From Flavobacteriales bacterium UBA1112 (GTDB lineage Bacteria > Bacteroidota > Bacteroidia > Flavobacteriales_D > Sanyastnellaceae), in the NCBI GenBank assembly GCA_002313415.1, contig DCBH01000059.1, forward strand, positions 1-32,940: a DNA stretch of 32,940 bases, written 5' to 3'. Below are positions 7,330-15,315 of the stretch, in pieces. Position numbers and translations under genes: made by a program. The number at the start of each line of letters is the position of its first letter. The stretch's first letter is position 1. The notes beneath the pieces were generated by a model that saw nothing but the letters and a program-made list of their open reading frames with translations, had not been told where the DNA came from and searched no databases.

Positions 7330-7337
7330 TAAAGGTA
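7330..7337 (-). promoter_or_regulatory. -7-like box before sufE
   Basis: TACCTTTA on the minus strand, four bases (CTTC) before the sufE ATG at 7325. It suggests a promoter internal to the suf cluster giving a leaderless sufE transcript. No clear TTG -33 box is present at 17-23 bases. Confidence 0.5.
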
Positions 7338-7382
7338 CATGCAGGGTGCAAGGATGACCCCGCACGGCGTCATCAAATTGAC

Positions 7383-8615
7383 TCAACGCAACATCGACGA
7401 CGCTCGGGCCACGCCCTCTGCCAGTCTGTCGATTTCGTCTAAGGTGTTGTATGCCCCAAACGACGCCCTCACTGTTCCAGGAATTCCAAGTTTATCCATC
7501 AAAGGCTCTGTGCAATGGTGTCCGGTCCGCACAGCAATGCCAAGTTGATCGAGCAACGTCCCCAGATCATATGGATGAATTCCATCCACAAGGAATGACA
7601 CGACACCAGCTTTGCAGGGGGCCGTGCCATAGAATCGCAAACCTTCAATGTCACCAAGTTGGGCGTGAGCGTGCTGGGTCAATTCATGTTCGTGCGCTGT
7701 GATGGCCGCCACCCCGACGGCGTTCATCCAATCGATTGCAGAACCTAGGGTAATTCCTCCACTGATGTGGGGCGTTCCCGCTTCAAATTTGTACGGCAAC
7801 TCGTTGTACGTCGTGCCGTTTTCAAAACTCACACTCCCAATCATTTCACCACCACCTCGGTACGGGGGCATCGCATCAAGCAAAGCCTCCTTGCCGTACA
7901 AAACACCGATGCCTGTGGGTCCGTACGTTTTGTGCCCACTGAACATGTAAAAGTCCACGTCAAGATCTTTCACATCCACCTGCAAATGAGGTACTGATTG
8001 TGCGCCGTCCACCAACACCGTTGCGCCTGCGGCATGCGACCGTTCAGTCCAATACTTGGCATCATTGACTGTCCCCAACGCATTGGATACGTGAGTAAAA
8101 GCCACGAGTTTGGGTTTTCGAGCAAGGTGCGCATCAAACATCTCCGCATCCAAAGTGCCATCCTCGTTCAATTCCACAACGTGGATGTCAAATCCCATTT
8201 CCAGCGCCAACATCTGCCATGGGACAATGTTGCTGTGGTGTTCCATCCGTGTCAAAACGATGCAATCTCCCGAACCAAGGTTGGTCCTGCCCCACGTTTG
8301 GGCCACAAGGTTGATGCCGTCGGTCGTGCCTCCAACGAAAAGGATTTCTCGTGTGGATTCTGCCCCGATGTGTGCGCGCACCTTTTCACGTGAAGCCTCA
8401 TATGCCTCGGTGGCTTCCTGCGCCAAAGCATGAACGCCACGGTGAATGTTGCTGTGCGTCTCGGCGAGATATCGCGACTGAGTATCAATGACCGATTGCG
8501 GCTTGTGTGCCGACGCCGCGCTGTCAAAGTATGCCAAAGGCTTGCCATTCACTTCCCGAGAAAGGATCGGGAACTGAGCACGAATGGCCTGGACATCAAA
8601 CAGGGAGCTGGTCAT
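7383..8615 (-). CDS. sufS: SufS-type cysteine desulfurase
   Basis: PLP enzyme converting cysteine to alanine and enzyme-bound persulfide, the sulfur source for SUF cluster assembly. 410 residues, the normal length. The N-terminal YFDSAASAHKP block, the MEHHSNIVPW motif with the PLP-stacking His, the PLP lysine Lys229 in FSGHKTYGPTGIGVLYG, and the catalytic Cys368 in RTGHHCTEPLM (the short group II/SufS loop) are all present. It partners sufE, 57 bases downstream, and follows tlyA by 36 bases. A TACCCTTG box lies five bases before the ATG, so it may have its own promoter in addition to operon read-through. Confidence 0.96.
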   Translation of the reverse strand: MTSSLFDVQAIRAQFPILSREVNGKPLAYFDSAASAHKPQSVIDTQSRYLAETHSNIHRGVHALAQEATEAYEASREKVRAHIGAESTREILFVGGTTDGINLVAQTWGRTNLGSGDCIVLTRMEHHSNIVPWQMLALEMGFDIHVVELNEDGTLDAEMFDAHLARKPKLVAFTHVSNALGTVNDAKYWTERSHAAGATVLVDGAQSVPHLQVDVKDLDVDFYMFSGHKTYGPTGIGVLYGKEALLDAMPPYRGGGEMIGSVSFENGTTYNELPYKFEAGTPHISGGITLGSAIDWMNAVGVAAITAHEHELTQHAHAQLGDIEGLRFYGTAPCKAGVVSFLVDGIHPYDLGTLLDQLGIAVRTGHHCTEPLMDKLGIPGTVRASFGAYNTLDEIDRLAEGVARASSMLR

Positions 8616-8620
8616 GAGTA

Positions 8621-8628
8621 CAAGGGTA
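8621..8628 (-). promoter_or_regulatory. -7-like box before sufS
   Basis: TACCCTTG on the minus strand, five bases before the sufS ATG, in the 36-base gap after tlyA. It differs from TAnnTTTG at one position. It could let sufS-sufE be expressed independently of sufABCD-tlyA. Confidence 0.4.
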
Positions 8629-8651
8629 CGAAGTGCGAGGCGAAACGCGCC

Positions 8652-9410
8652 TCACAGTTTTGTAAGTCTTAAAAGGTATTCATGGTTTCCATCCCCTCCT
8701 CGAATGGGAGATTCAAGGGTACCAAACACAGAAAATCCACACTTCGAGGCAACATTTTTAACCTCTTCCAAGGCCTTTGCACGCAGGGCCGGATTACGCA
8801 CAATGCCTGCGCGGCTCAAGTTTTTTCGACCCACTTCAAATTGAGGTTTCACCAATGCAACAACCGGCGTTCCTGGCTTAGTCAGTGAAGCTATGGTTGG
8901 GAAGATGTGAGCAAGTCCCACAAAAGAAACATCGATGACCACCAATTCAGGCAACCCGCCCATCACAGCATTGACTTCCGTGGGCGTCAAATCCCTCACG
9001 TTCGTGGATTCACGGACAATCATGCGGGGGTCGTCGGCCAAACTCGCGTCGAACTGATTTCGTCCTGTATCCACACCGAGTACTGCCCGAGCTTCACGTT
9101 CAAGCAAAACATGGCTAAATCCGCCAGTTGAACAACCCACATCAAGAGCAAGCCTGCCCCGAACTTGAATGTCCTCCCACTCGTCCAATGCCGCGACCAA
9201 CTTGTAAGCACCGCGCGAAACCCACGGCATGTCTTTTTCATTCAATTCAATTGCCACTTCTGAAGAAAATTTCTTCCCCGGTTTGGTCACTTTCGTTCCC
9301 TCAACAAGCACACCGTGTTCCGAAATCAGTCGTTCGGCTCGAGGCCTTGACGCGACGAGGCCCCGTTCCACGAGAATCTTATCCAAACGCACCAATGTGT
9401 TGTCCAACAT
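8652..9410 (-). CDS. tlyA: TlyA-family rRNA 2'-O-methyltransferase / hemolysin-type protein
   Basis: Predicted SAM-dependent 2'-O-ribose methyltransferase of 16S/23S rRNA (the TlyA family was originally named as a hemolysin). 252 residues: an N-terminal S4 RNA-binding domain (RLDKILVERGLVASRPRAER, 8-27, to about 62), then an FtsJ/RrmJ-like Rossmann domain with SRGAYKL (Lys70), SAM motif LDVGCSTGGFSHVLL (89-103), VIDVSF and VALVKPQFE, supplying the K-D-K tetrad members seen in this family. It sits between sufD and sufS, starting nine bases after the sufD stop, so it is co-transcribed with Fe-S assembly genes. The enzyme itself needs no Fe-S cluster, so the reason for the location is unclear. 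Confidence 0.9.
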   Translation of the reverse strand: MLDNTLVRLDKILVERGLVASRPRAERLISEHGVLVEGTKVTKPGKKFSSEVAIELNEKDMPWVSRGAYKLVAALDEWEDIQVRGRLALDVGCSTGGFSHVLLEREARAVLGVDTGRNQFDASLADDPRMIVRESTNVRDLTPTEVNAVMGGLPELVVIDVSFVGLAHIFPTIASLTKPGTPVVALVKPQFEVGRKNLSRAGIVRNPALRAKALEEVKNVASKCGFSVFGTLESPIRGGDGNHEYLLRLTKL

Positions 9411-9419
9411 GGTTTGGGA

Positions 9420-10697
9420 TTACATCCAACCGTGACGTTGTGCCAAAAGCCTTTTCACTTCCTGTGCGACCTCCTCCTGGCCAAACCCCTCGAGGACATC
9501 GCCCACAAAGGCCTGTACCATCAATGCTCGAGCCGTGCGGTCCTCAATGCCACGGGATTTAAGATAAAAAAGTGCCTCTTCGTCGAATTGACCCACAGTG
9601 CATCCGTGAGAACACTTTACATCATCTGCATAAATCTCAAGCTCGGGCTTCGCATTGATGCTGGCCCCCGCGTCGGCCACAATATTCGCGTTTTGCTGAT
9701 AGGCATTGGTCAACTGTGCATCCTCGCGGACAAACACCTTACCATTGAACACTCCCGTGGAACGTTCATACATGATTCCTTTGTAAAGCTCGCTTGACGT
9801 GCAATGCGGTTTTGTGTGGTCCATGGTCGTATGGTTGTCGACATGTTCCTGTGCTTTAGGCAGATAGGCGCCATGCATCATTGTATGTGCCCCGCTCCCT
9901 TGCTGAATGACATTCAATTCGTTGCGCACCCAATGTCCTTGAACGGTGACGGTGTGAATTCGAAACGTGCTGTCTTTTTCTTGAACAACATGCTCATGAG
10001 CAAGGTGATACACTGCGCCTTGTTCGTGCTGGACCTTGTCTAATCCCAAACGCGCCCCGGAACCCACTTTCGCCTCAAACACAGCATTCACCATCCCACT
10101 GGAGCTTTCTGAAGCAGAGGACCACAGCACCACTTCAGCATGGGCATTTGAAGCAATCTGAACGCGGTGGCGGGGGCAAGAAGCCACGTTTTCTCCAAGA
10201 GTGTAGTGATGTGCAAGAATTGGTCGATCCAACACCACGCCCTCATCAAGACTCAGAAAGAGACCGTCCTGAAAGTGCGCGGCATGGACTGCCCCGATCC
10301 ATTCTCGAGTATGGTAATGAGACCAATCCTCATCTCCAGCTTCGATTCGACCCTCTGCCAACGCTTGGGAGAGTGGCATGCAGACCACGCCTTCGGCAAT
10401 TGGAAAATCGCTCGCCTCCGTCACAACATGACCGTTCAAGAACACGATGCGGTAGGCATGCAGACCGGGGATGGGGTTTGCAGGCTCTCCCTCTGGCCAG
10501 CCTTTGGGAACAGGTGCCGTCGTTACAGGCTTGGCCAACATGGGTGTCAAAGAACTGTATTTCCAACGCTCAGACTTTCGAGTTGGCACAGGAAGATCTG
10601 ACATTGCTTGACGGCCAGAGCCTGCCAACAAATCCAATCCCGATGACGCTTTAAGCCCTGCAACGAAAGCCTGCGCCTTGTCACTAGCCAGAGACAT
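9420..10697 (-). CDS. sufD: Fe-S cluster assembly protein SufD
   Basis: Scaffold subunit of the SufBC2D complex in the cytoplasm. 425 residues, normal length. A variable N-terminal helical part is followed by the SufBD beta-helix core; the recognisable C-terminal blocks are ASINAKPELEIYADDVKCSHGCTVGQFDEEALFYLKSRGI and the following RTARALMVQAFVGDV, with the conserved His of CSHG. It has a one-base TGATG overlap with sufC upstream and lies nine bases before tlyA. Confidence 0.95.
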   Translation of the reverse strand: MSLASDKAQAFVAGLKASSGLDLLAGSGRQAMSDLPVPTRKSERWKYSSLTPMLAKPVTTAPVPKGWPEGEPANPIPGLHAYRIVFLNGHVVTEASDFPIAEGVVCMPLSQALAEGRIEAGDEDWSHYHTREWIGAVHAAHFQDGLFLSLDEGVVLDRPILAHHYTLGENVASCPRHRVQIASNAHAEVVLWSSASESSSGMVNAVFEAKVGSGARLGLDKVQHEQGAVYHLAHEHVVQEKDSTFRIHTVTVQGHWVRNELNVIQQGSGAHTMMHGAYLPKAQEHVDNHTTMDHTKPHCTSSELYKGIMYERSTGVFNGKVFVREDAQLTNAYQQNANIVADAGASINAKPELEIYADDVKCSHGCTVGQFDEEALFYLKSRGIEDRTARALMVQAFVGDVLEGFGQEEVAQEVKRLLAQRHGWM

Positions 10698-11446
10698 CAG
10701 GCGGTATCTTCTTTAATCCAGTCGTAGCCTTTGGCTTCAAGCTCAAAAGCAAGTTCTTTGGGTCCTGATTTCACGATTTGACCGTCGCTCAATACGTGGA
10801 CGTGATCCGGGACAATGTGATCGAGCAAGCGCTGATAGTGTGTGATTACGAGGAATGATCTACCCTCGTGACGCATGGCGTTTACGCCTTCTGACACAAT
10901 GCGAAGCGCATCAATGTCTAGGCCACTGTCCGTTTCATCGAGCACCGCCATTTTTGGCTCGAGCATGGCCATTTGAAAAATCTCGTTGCGCTTTTTTTCT
11001 CCGCCTGAAAATCCCTCATTCACACTTCGATCACGCAGGCGACCCGACAATTCCACCAAGGCAGATTTTTCCTCCACCAACGCCAAGAAGTCTTTTGCCG
11101 AAATGGCATCAAGTCCTTGGTTCTCTCGCTTCGCGTTGATTGCCGCCTTCATGAAATTGAGGTTGCTCACCCCAGGAATCTCCACTGGGTATTGGAACGC
11201 CAAAAAAAGACCTTCTCGCGCTCGTTCGCTCGCGTCCAATTCAAGCAAATCTGTTCCATCAAAGTCGATGGAGCCCGCCGTCACTTCGTAGTCTTCTCGA
11301 CCGGCAAGTACCGACGCCAAAGTTGACTTGCCCGAGCCATTGGGGCCCATAATGGCATGGACTTCTCCAGGGCCAATTTCAAGGTCCAATCCCTTGAGGA
11401 TGGCAGTGTCTTCCACCTGTGCATGAAGATTCTTGATGGTGAGCAT
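10697..11446 (-). CDS. sufC: SUF system ATPase SufC
   Basis: ABC-type ATPase driving conformational change of the SufBCD scaffold. 249 residues. Walker A GPNGSGKS (34-41), Q-loop FQYPVEIPG (84-92), ABC signature FSGGEKKRNEI (146-156; SufC usually has GGEKKRNE), Walker B with MAVLDETDSGLDIDAL (Asp170, Glu171), and the H-loop in VITHYQRLLD. Its start overlaps the sufB stop (TAATG) and its stop overlaps the sufD start, consistent with stoichiometric translation. Confidence 0.97.
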   Translation of the reverse strand: MLTIKNLHAQVEDTAILKGLDLEIGPGEVHAIMGPNGSGKSTLASVLAGREDYEVTAGSIDFDGTDLLELDASERAREGLFLAFQYPVEIPGVSNLNFMKAAINAKRENQGLDAISAKDFLALVEEKSALVELSGRLRDRSVNEGFSGGEKKRNEIFQMAMLEPKMAVLDETDSGLDIDALRIVSEGVNAMRHEGRSFLVITHYQRLLDHIVPDHVHVLSDGQIVKSGPKELAFELEAKGYDWIKEDTA

Positions 11447-12894
11447 TAGCCTACGGATCCTTCGAGTGAAATGGCAAGAAGCTTTTGGGCCTCAACGGCG
11501 AACTCCATGGGCAGCTTGTTGAGCACCTCCTTCGCATAACCATTGACAATTAAACTGATGGCTTGCTCTTCTTCTATTCCGCGCTGAAGACAATAAAAAA
11601 TTTGATCTTCCCCGATTTTGCTTGTCGTTGCCTCGTGTTCGACTTGAGCTGTGGGATTTTTCGTTTCGATGTAAGGGAAAGTGTGTGCACCACAACGGTC
11701 GGTCATCAGCAAGCTGTCGCACTGACTGAAGTTTCGCGCGTGATCCGCATTGGGCATAATTTGAACGAGCCCTCGGTAACTGTTCTGAGATTTCCCTGCT
11801 GAAATTCCTTTCGAAATGATGGTCGATCGCGTCCGTTTCCCCAAGTGAATCATCTTGGTTCCCGTATCCGCTTGCTGCATGTTGTTGGTGACCGCAACGC
11901 TGTAAAATTCACCCACACTGTCGTCACCTTTCAAAACACAACTCGGATACTTCCAGGTCACTGCGCTGCCCGTCTCAACTTGCGTCCAACTGATTTTCGA
12001 CCTGGCGTGACAAATGCCGCGCTTCGTAACAAAGTTGTACACGCCGCCTTTGCCTTTTTCGTCACCAGGATACCAATTCTGGACCGTGCTGTACTTGATT
12101 TCAGAATCGTCTAGCGCGACCAGTTCGACAACTGCAGCGTGAAGTTGGTTCTCATCGCGTTGAGGGGCTGTGCACCCTTCGAGATAGCTGACGTAACTGC
12201 CCTCATCTGCAATCAACAACGTCCGCTCAAATTGTCCAGTACCGCTCTCATTGATGCGGAAATAGGTGCTTAACTCCATGGGACACTTCACTCCCTTCGG
12301 GATGTAGCAAAATGAACCATCGGTGAAAACGGCAGCGTTCAACGCCGAATAGTAATTGTCTCGCACAGGGACCACAGAGCCGATGTACTTTTTAACAAGC
12401 TCTGGATGCTCTTGAACTGCCTCGCTCATGCTGCAGAAAATGATTCCGAGATCGGCAAGTTTGTCTTTGAATGAGGTGGCCACGCTTACACTGTCCATGA
12501 CAAAGTCCACCGCAACTCCACTGAGACGCTTTTGCTCCTCGAGTGAAATCCCCAACTTGTCCATCGTCTTGCGCAACTCGGGGTCCACTTCGTCCATGGA
12601 GGCAAGCACCTTCTTTTGTTTTGGTGCAGCGTAATAACTGATGGCCTGAAAATCGGGTTTCTCGTACTGAAGATGAGACCACTCAGGCTCTGTCATGTCT
12701 TCCCACGTTCGAAATGCTTTTAGACGCCACTCCAACAACCATTCGGGCTCGTTCTTTTTGGAGCTAATCAGGCGAATGATGCTCTCGTTGAGACCTGCCG
12801 GTGCTTTGTCCGAGTCGATGTCTGTGGTGAAGCCAAATTCATATGCTTTTCCCGTAACCTCTTCTAGAATTTTATCTTCTCCTTCGTACGCCAT
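11446..12894 (-). CDS. sufB: Fe-S cluster assembly protein SufB
   Basis: Main scaffold subunit on which nascent Fe-S clusters form. 482 residues, normal length. Highly conserved blocks visible include LISSKKNEPEWLLEWRLKAF, YFRINESGTGQFERTLLIAD, SYLEGCTAPQRDENQLHAAVVELVA, GICHARSKISWTQVETGSAVTWKYPSC and RNFSQCDSLLMTDRCGAHTFPYIE, which contains the cluster-related Cys of SufB. It begins 12 bases after sufA and ends in the TAATG overlap with sufC. Confidence 0.97.
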   Translation of the reverse strand: MAYEGEDKILEEVTGKAYEFGFTTDIDSDKAPAGLNESIIRLISSKKNEPEWLLEWRLKAFRTWEDMTEPEWSHLQYEKPDFQAISYYAAPKQKKVLASMDEVDPELRKTMDKLGISLEEQKRLSGVAVDFVMDSVSVATSFKDKLADLGIIFCSMSEAVQEHPELVKKYIGSVVPVRDNYYSALNAAVFTDGSFCYIPKGVKCPMELSTYFRINESGTGQFERTLLIADEGSYVSYLEGCTAPQRDENQLHAAVVELVALDDSEIKYSTVQNWYPGDEKGKGGVYNFVTKRGICHARSKISWTQVETGSAVTWKYPSCVLKGDDSVGEFYSVAVTNNMQQADTGTKMIHLGKRTRSTIISKGISAGKSQNSYRGLVQIMPNADHARNFSQCDSLLMTDRCGAHTFPYIETKNPTAQVEHEATTSKIGEDQIFYCLQRGIEEEQAISLIVNGYAKEVLNKLPMEFAVEAQKLLAISLEGSVG

Positions 12895-12906
12895 GATTGT
12901 CGGTTT

Positions 12907-13233
12907 TCAAAGAGAGAAACTCTCTCCACAGCCACAGGTTCGATTGGCGTTTGGATTGTGGAACTCAAAACCCTTGCCGTTGAGCCCCCCACTGTATCGC
13001 AGCTCTGTGCCGACGAGATATAGAAAACTCTTCTTATCGACGACCACTTTGACACCATTGTCCTCAAACGACTGGTCTTCATCGGTCATCACATGGTCGA
13101 AATCCAATTGATACATCAACCCACTGCATCCCCCTCCCTTGACCCCGACGCGCACGAAACTACCCTTGGGCGTTCCAGCCTCTGCTAGCAGGCGCTGAAC
13201 TTGGTCTCGTGCGTTGTCATTGACTTTTATCAT
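12907..13233 (-). CDS. sufA: A-type Fe-S carrier (IscA/SufA/ErpA family)
   Basis: Carries and inserts nascent Fe-S clusters into target proteins. 108 residues from the ATG at 13233; the frame is open for 32 more codons upstream, but that extension would overlap the promoter region and adds non-family residues. The three cluster ligands are present: Cys36 in KGGGCSGLMY, and Cys100 and Cys102 in RTCGCGESF. First gene of the suf operon, read from a TATCTTTG promoter about 40 bases upstream. SufA, IscA and ErpA cannot be separated by sequence alone; the symbol reflects operon context. Confidence 0.93.
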   Translation of the reverse strand: MIKVNDNARDQVQRLLAEAGTPKGSFVRVGVKGGGCSGLMYQLDFDHVMTDEDQSFEDNGVKVVVDKKSFLYLVGTELRYSGGLNGKGFEFHNPNANRTCGCGESFSL

Positions 13234-13254
13234 CTGCGGAAAACCTCTAGACAA

Positions 13255-13281
13255 ATCCCCTATTTGGGGGATACAAAGATA
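13255..13281 (-). promoter_or_regulatory. suf operon promoter -7 box with overlapping inverted repeat
   Basis: On the minus strand TATCTTTG (13281 down to 13274) is a perfect TAnnTTTG box, 40 bases before sufA. Right after it an inverted repeat, ATCCCC (13255-13260) and GGGGAT (13267-13272) around TATTTG, covers the expected transcription start. It could be an operator for an iron or Fe-S responsive repressor, or a 5' hairpin in the leader. No regulator gene is nearby. Confidence 0.55.
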
Positions 13282-13337
13282 CGCCATGTGGAAAGAAACC
13301 ACGTACGCTTGAGGTACGGTTATCGGCAACCGCGTTG

Positions 13338-13345
13338 CATCTTTG
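13338..13345 (+). promoter_or_regulatory. -7-like box before ftsX
   Basis: CATCTTTG lies exactly four bases before the ATG at 13350 and decides that start over an in-frame ATG at 13335. It differs from TAnnTTTG only in the first base; the same variant precedes the superoxide dismutase gene. Confidence 0.5.
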
Positions 13346-13349
13346 GGCC

Positions 13350-14219
13350 ATGCCTGGTGTTCGCAAACCTCAACCCCGTCGATCTCAAGCGCAACTCACC
13401 ACGCAATTCACCTCGGTAGTTGGAATGTCATTGACACTTTTTATGCTTGGAATGATTGGACTCACAGCGAGTTTGGGTCATTGGGCTGCGGGGCAAATGA
13501 AGCAGCGTGTTCACGTGCAAGTTTATCTCCAACGAGAGATGAGTCAAATCCAAATTGACCTAGCTCGACTCACACTAGAAGCCGACCCTAGTGTGGCGGG
13601 TGTGACCTATCTCGACCCCGAAGAAGCCACGCGCAAGCTCGAGACCGAATTGGGGGAATCCTTTGTGTCATTCCTGGGTTATATCCCGCTTCCACCGGTA
13701 GTGGATGTCGCAGTCAAACCCGAATACGCCAACCCCAGCTCCATGAAAGATGCTGTCGGACGATTTGAAGCCACCGATGGTGTGGCTGAAGTCGCCTGGA
13801 ACGGTGATTTGCTTCAAACCATGCAACATGGAATTGATCGCTTGTTGCCCTTTTTGATTGGTGCTGCAGGATTGTGTTTGATCATCGCCTTGGCCCTGCT
13901 CAACAACACGATTCGGCTGACCGTATTTGCTCGGCGCTTCTTGATACGCAACATGCAACTTGTGGGGGCAAGACCCCAACTTGTTCGCCGTCCCTTTGTG
14001 CTCCAAGGGCTGTATTTGGGTGCGACTTCGGGCCTAATTGCATTCGCGTTGACATTGGGGGTTCTGACATGGTTACAAACACAACTAGGGACCATGAATC
14101 TGACTTGGATTGGCATCGTTGCATCCTTCTTCGTCGCCATGGGTGGCTTGTTGGGTGCTGGATTCAGTGGTGTTGCCGTGAATCGCTATCTGCGCTCTGA
14201 CTTGTCCCAATTGCATTGA
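13350..14219 (+). CDS. ftsX: Cell division protein FtsX (ABC transporter permease-like)
   Basis: Inner-membrane partner of FtsE that couples septal peptidoglycan hydrolysis to division. 289 residues with the FtsX layout: short basic N-terminus, TM1 (VVGMSLTLFMLGMIGLTASL), a periplasmic domain of about 110 residues (VHVQVYLQREMSQ through VAEVAWNGDLLQTM), TM2 (FLIGAAGLCLIIALALL), a cytoplasmic loop with NTIRLTVFARRFLIRNMQLVGA, the hallmark of the family, and TM3 and TM4. It is divergent from sufA and heads a plus-strand run with DUF3098 and uppP, a common Bacteroidota arrangement. ftsE is not adjacent. Confidence 0.92.
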   Translation: MPGVRKPQPRRSQAQLTTQFTSVVGMSLTLFMLGMIGLTASLGHWAAGQMKQRVHVQVYLQREMSQIQIDLARLTLEADPSVAGVTYLDPEEATRKLETELGESFVSFLGYIPLPPVVDVAVKPEYANPSSMKDAVGRFEATDGVAEVAWNGDLLQTMQHGIDRLLPFLIGAAGLCLIIALALLNNTIRLTVFARRFLIRNMQLVGARPQLVRRPFVLQGLYLGATSGLIAFALTLGVLTWLQTQLGTMNLTWIGIVASFFVAMGGLLGAGFSGVAVNRYLRSDLSQLH

Positions 14220-14256
14220 CTCTTGACCTCGAACACTTCAGTCCTTTCAAGAATCG

Positions 14257-14264
14257 TATTTTCG
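14257..14264 (+). promoter_or_regulatory. -7-like box before DUF3098 gene
   Basis: TATTTTCG ends four bases before the ATG at 14269, in the 49-base gap after ftsX. It fits TAnnTTYG, suggesting an internal promoter for DUF3098-uppP. Confidence 0.5.
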
Positions 14265-14268
14265 ACCC

Positions 14269-14514
14269 ATGAACAGCGCCCCAAACAACACCGACAATGT
14301 GTCTCGCTTTGCATTCGGCCGCAGCAACTTCATGTGGTTAGGCGTGGGCATTGTCTTGCTCATTGTGGGCTACATGCTGATGAGCGGAGGTGGATCAAAT
14401 GACCCCAACATATTTGACGAAAGCATCTTCAGCACACGTCGAATTACCCTTGCTCCGGCTGTGGTCCTTGCGGGTTACGGTGTGATTTTCTTCGCCATCC
14501 TGAAGAAGTCTTGA
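14269..14514 (+). CDS. DUF3098 small membrane protein
   Basis: 81 residues with two hydrophobic segments: FMWLGVGIVLLIVGYMLMSGG (about 22-42) and LAPAVVLAGYGVIFFAIL (about 61-78), separated by a short hydrophilic loop with NIFDESIFSTRRITLAP, typical of the Bacteroidota DUF3098 family. It probably resides in the inner membrane with both ends cytoplasmic. The function is unknown; the family recurs between ftsX and uppP, so a cell-envelope role is likely. The uppP start lies one base after its stop. Confidence 0.88.
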   Translation: MNSAPNNTDNVSRFAFGRSNFMWLGVGIVLLIVGYMLMSGGGSNDPNIFDESIFSTRRITLAPAVVLAGYGVIFFAILKKS

Positions 14515-14515
14515 C

Positions 14516-15307
14516 TTGGAAGCCCTGTCGTACTTTTTACTGGGTCTCGTTCAAGGGTTGACTGAATTCCTGCCTGTATCCAGTTCAGGGCATTTGGTAC
14601 TAGGCCAGACCATTCTGGGGCTTGAAGAAGAAGACCTGTCCTTCTCAGTGCTTGTACACGCAGCCACTGCCCTTAGCACATTGGTTGTCTTTCGGAAGGA
14701 CATTGGCTCCTTGTTTCGAGATGTTTTTCGAAAAGACGATGCTGGATCGGAGGCGCGAAAATATGGGTGGCTTTTGGTTTGTAGCGCCATTCCTGCGGCA
14801 ATTGTAGGGTTGGGATTCAAAGACGCCATTGAAACCCTGGCCACACCTCGATTCGTTGGAGCGATGCTGTGCGTCACGGCTGGAATTTTATTCCTGTCCC
14901 TACTCAAAGCAAAAGGGTCAAATCAACTCAATACTGGCCGCGCTTTGGGCATTGGTTTGGCACAAGCCTGCGCAATTCTTCCAGGAATAAGCCGCTCCGG
15001 ATCCACCATTTGTGTTGCCCTCATTCTTGGAATTTCGCGCGAGGCAGCTGCAAAGTTTTCATTCTTGATGGCTCTCATACCCATAGGCGGGGCCACGGTA
15101 CTCACCTTGAATGAACTCCTCAGTCAGCCCGGCCATGTCGACACCTGGAATGGTCCGTGGATGGGGTACGCTGTTGGAACCGCTGCTGCCTTTGTGAGCG
15201 GTTGGGCTGCTTGTACATGGATGATTCGATTGGTAAAGCGCAGCAATTTGGCAGGGTTTGGCGCATACTGCTTGACCGCAGGCATCCTCGCACTCGTCTT
15301 AGGATAA
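14516..15307 (+). CDS. uppP: Undecaprenyl-diphosphatase UppP (BacA)
   Basis: Integral membrane phosphatase that recycles undecaprenyl diphosphate to undecaprenyl phosphate, the carrier for peptidoglycan and other envelope glycans; overexpression of the family gives bacitracin resistance. 263 residues from a TTG start at 14516, two bases after the DUF3098 stop begins its downstream spacer; no ATG gives a full N-terminus. Both signature motifs are present: GLTEFLPVSSSGHLVL (about 14-29), with the catalytic Glu and Ser, and LPGISRSGSTI in the second half, with the essential Arg. Multiple hydrophobic helices complete the fold. Confidence 0.95.
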   Translation: MEALSYFLLGLVQGLTEFLPVSSSGHLVLGQTILGLEEEDLSFSVLVHAATALSTLVVFRKDIGSLFRDVFRKDDAGSEARKYGWLLVCSAIPAAIVGLGFKDAIETLATPRFVGAMLCVTAGILFLSLLKAKGSNQLNTGRALGIGLAQACAILPGISRSGSTICVALILGISREAAAKFSFLMALIPIGGATVLTLNELLSQPGHVDTWNGPWMGYAVGTAAAFVSGWAACTWMIRLVKRSNLAGFGAYCLTAGILALVLG

Positions 15308-15315
15308 TTCAAACA

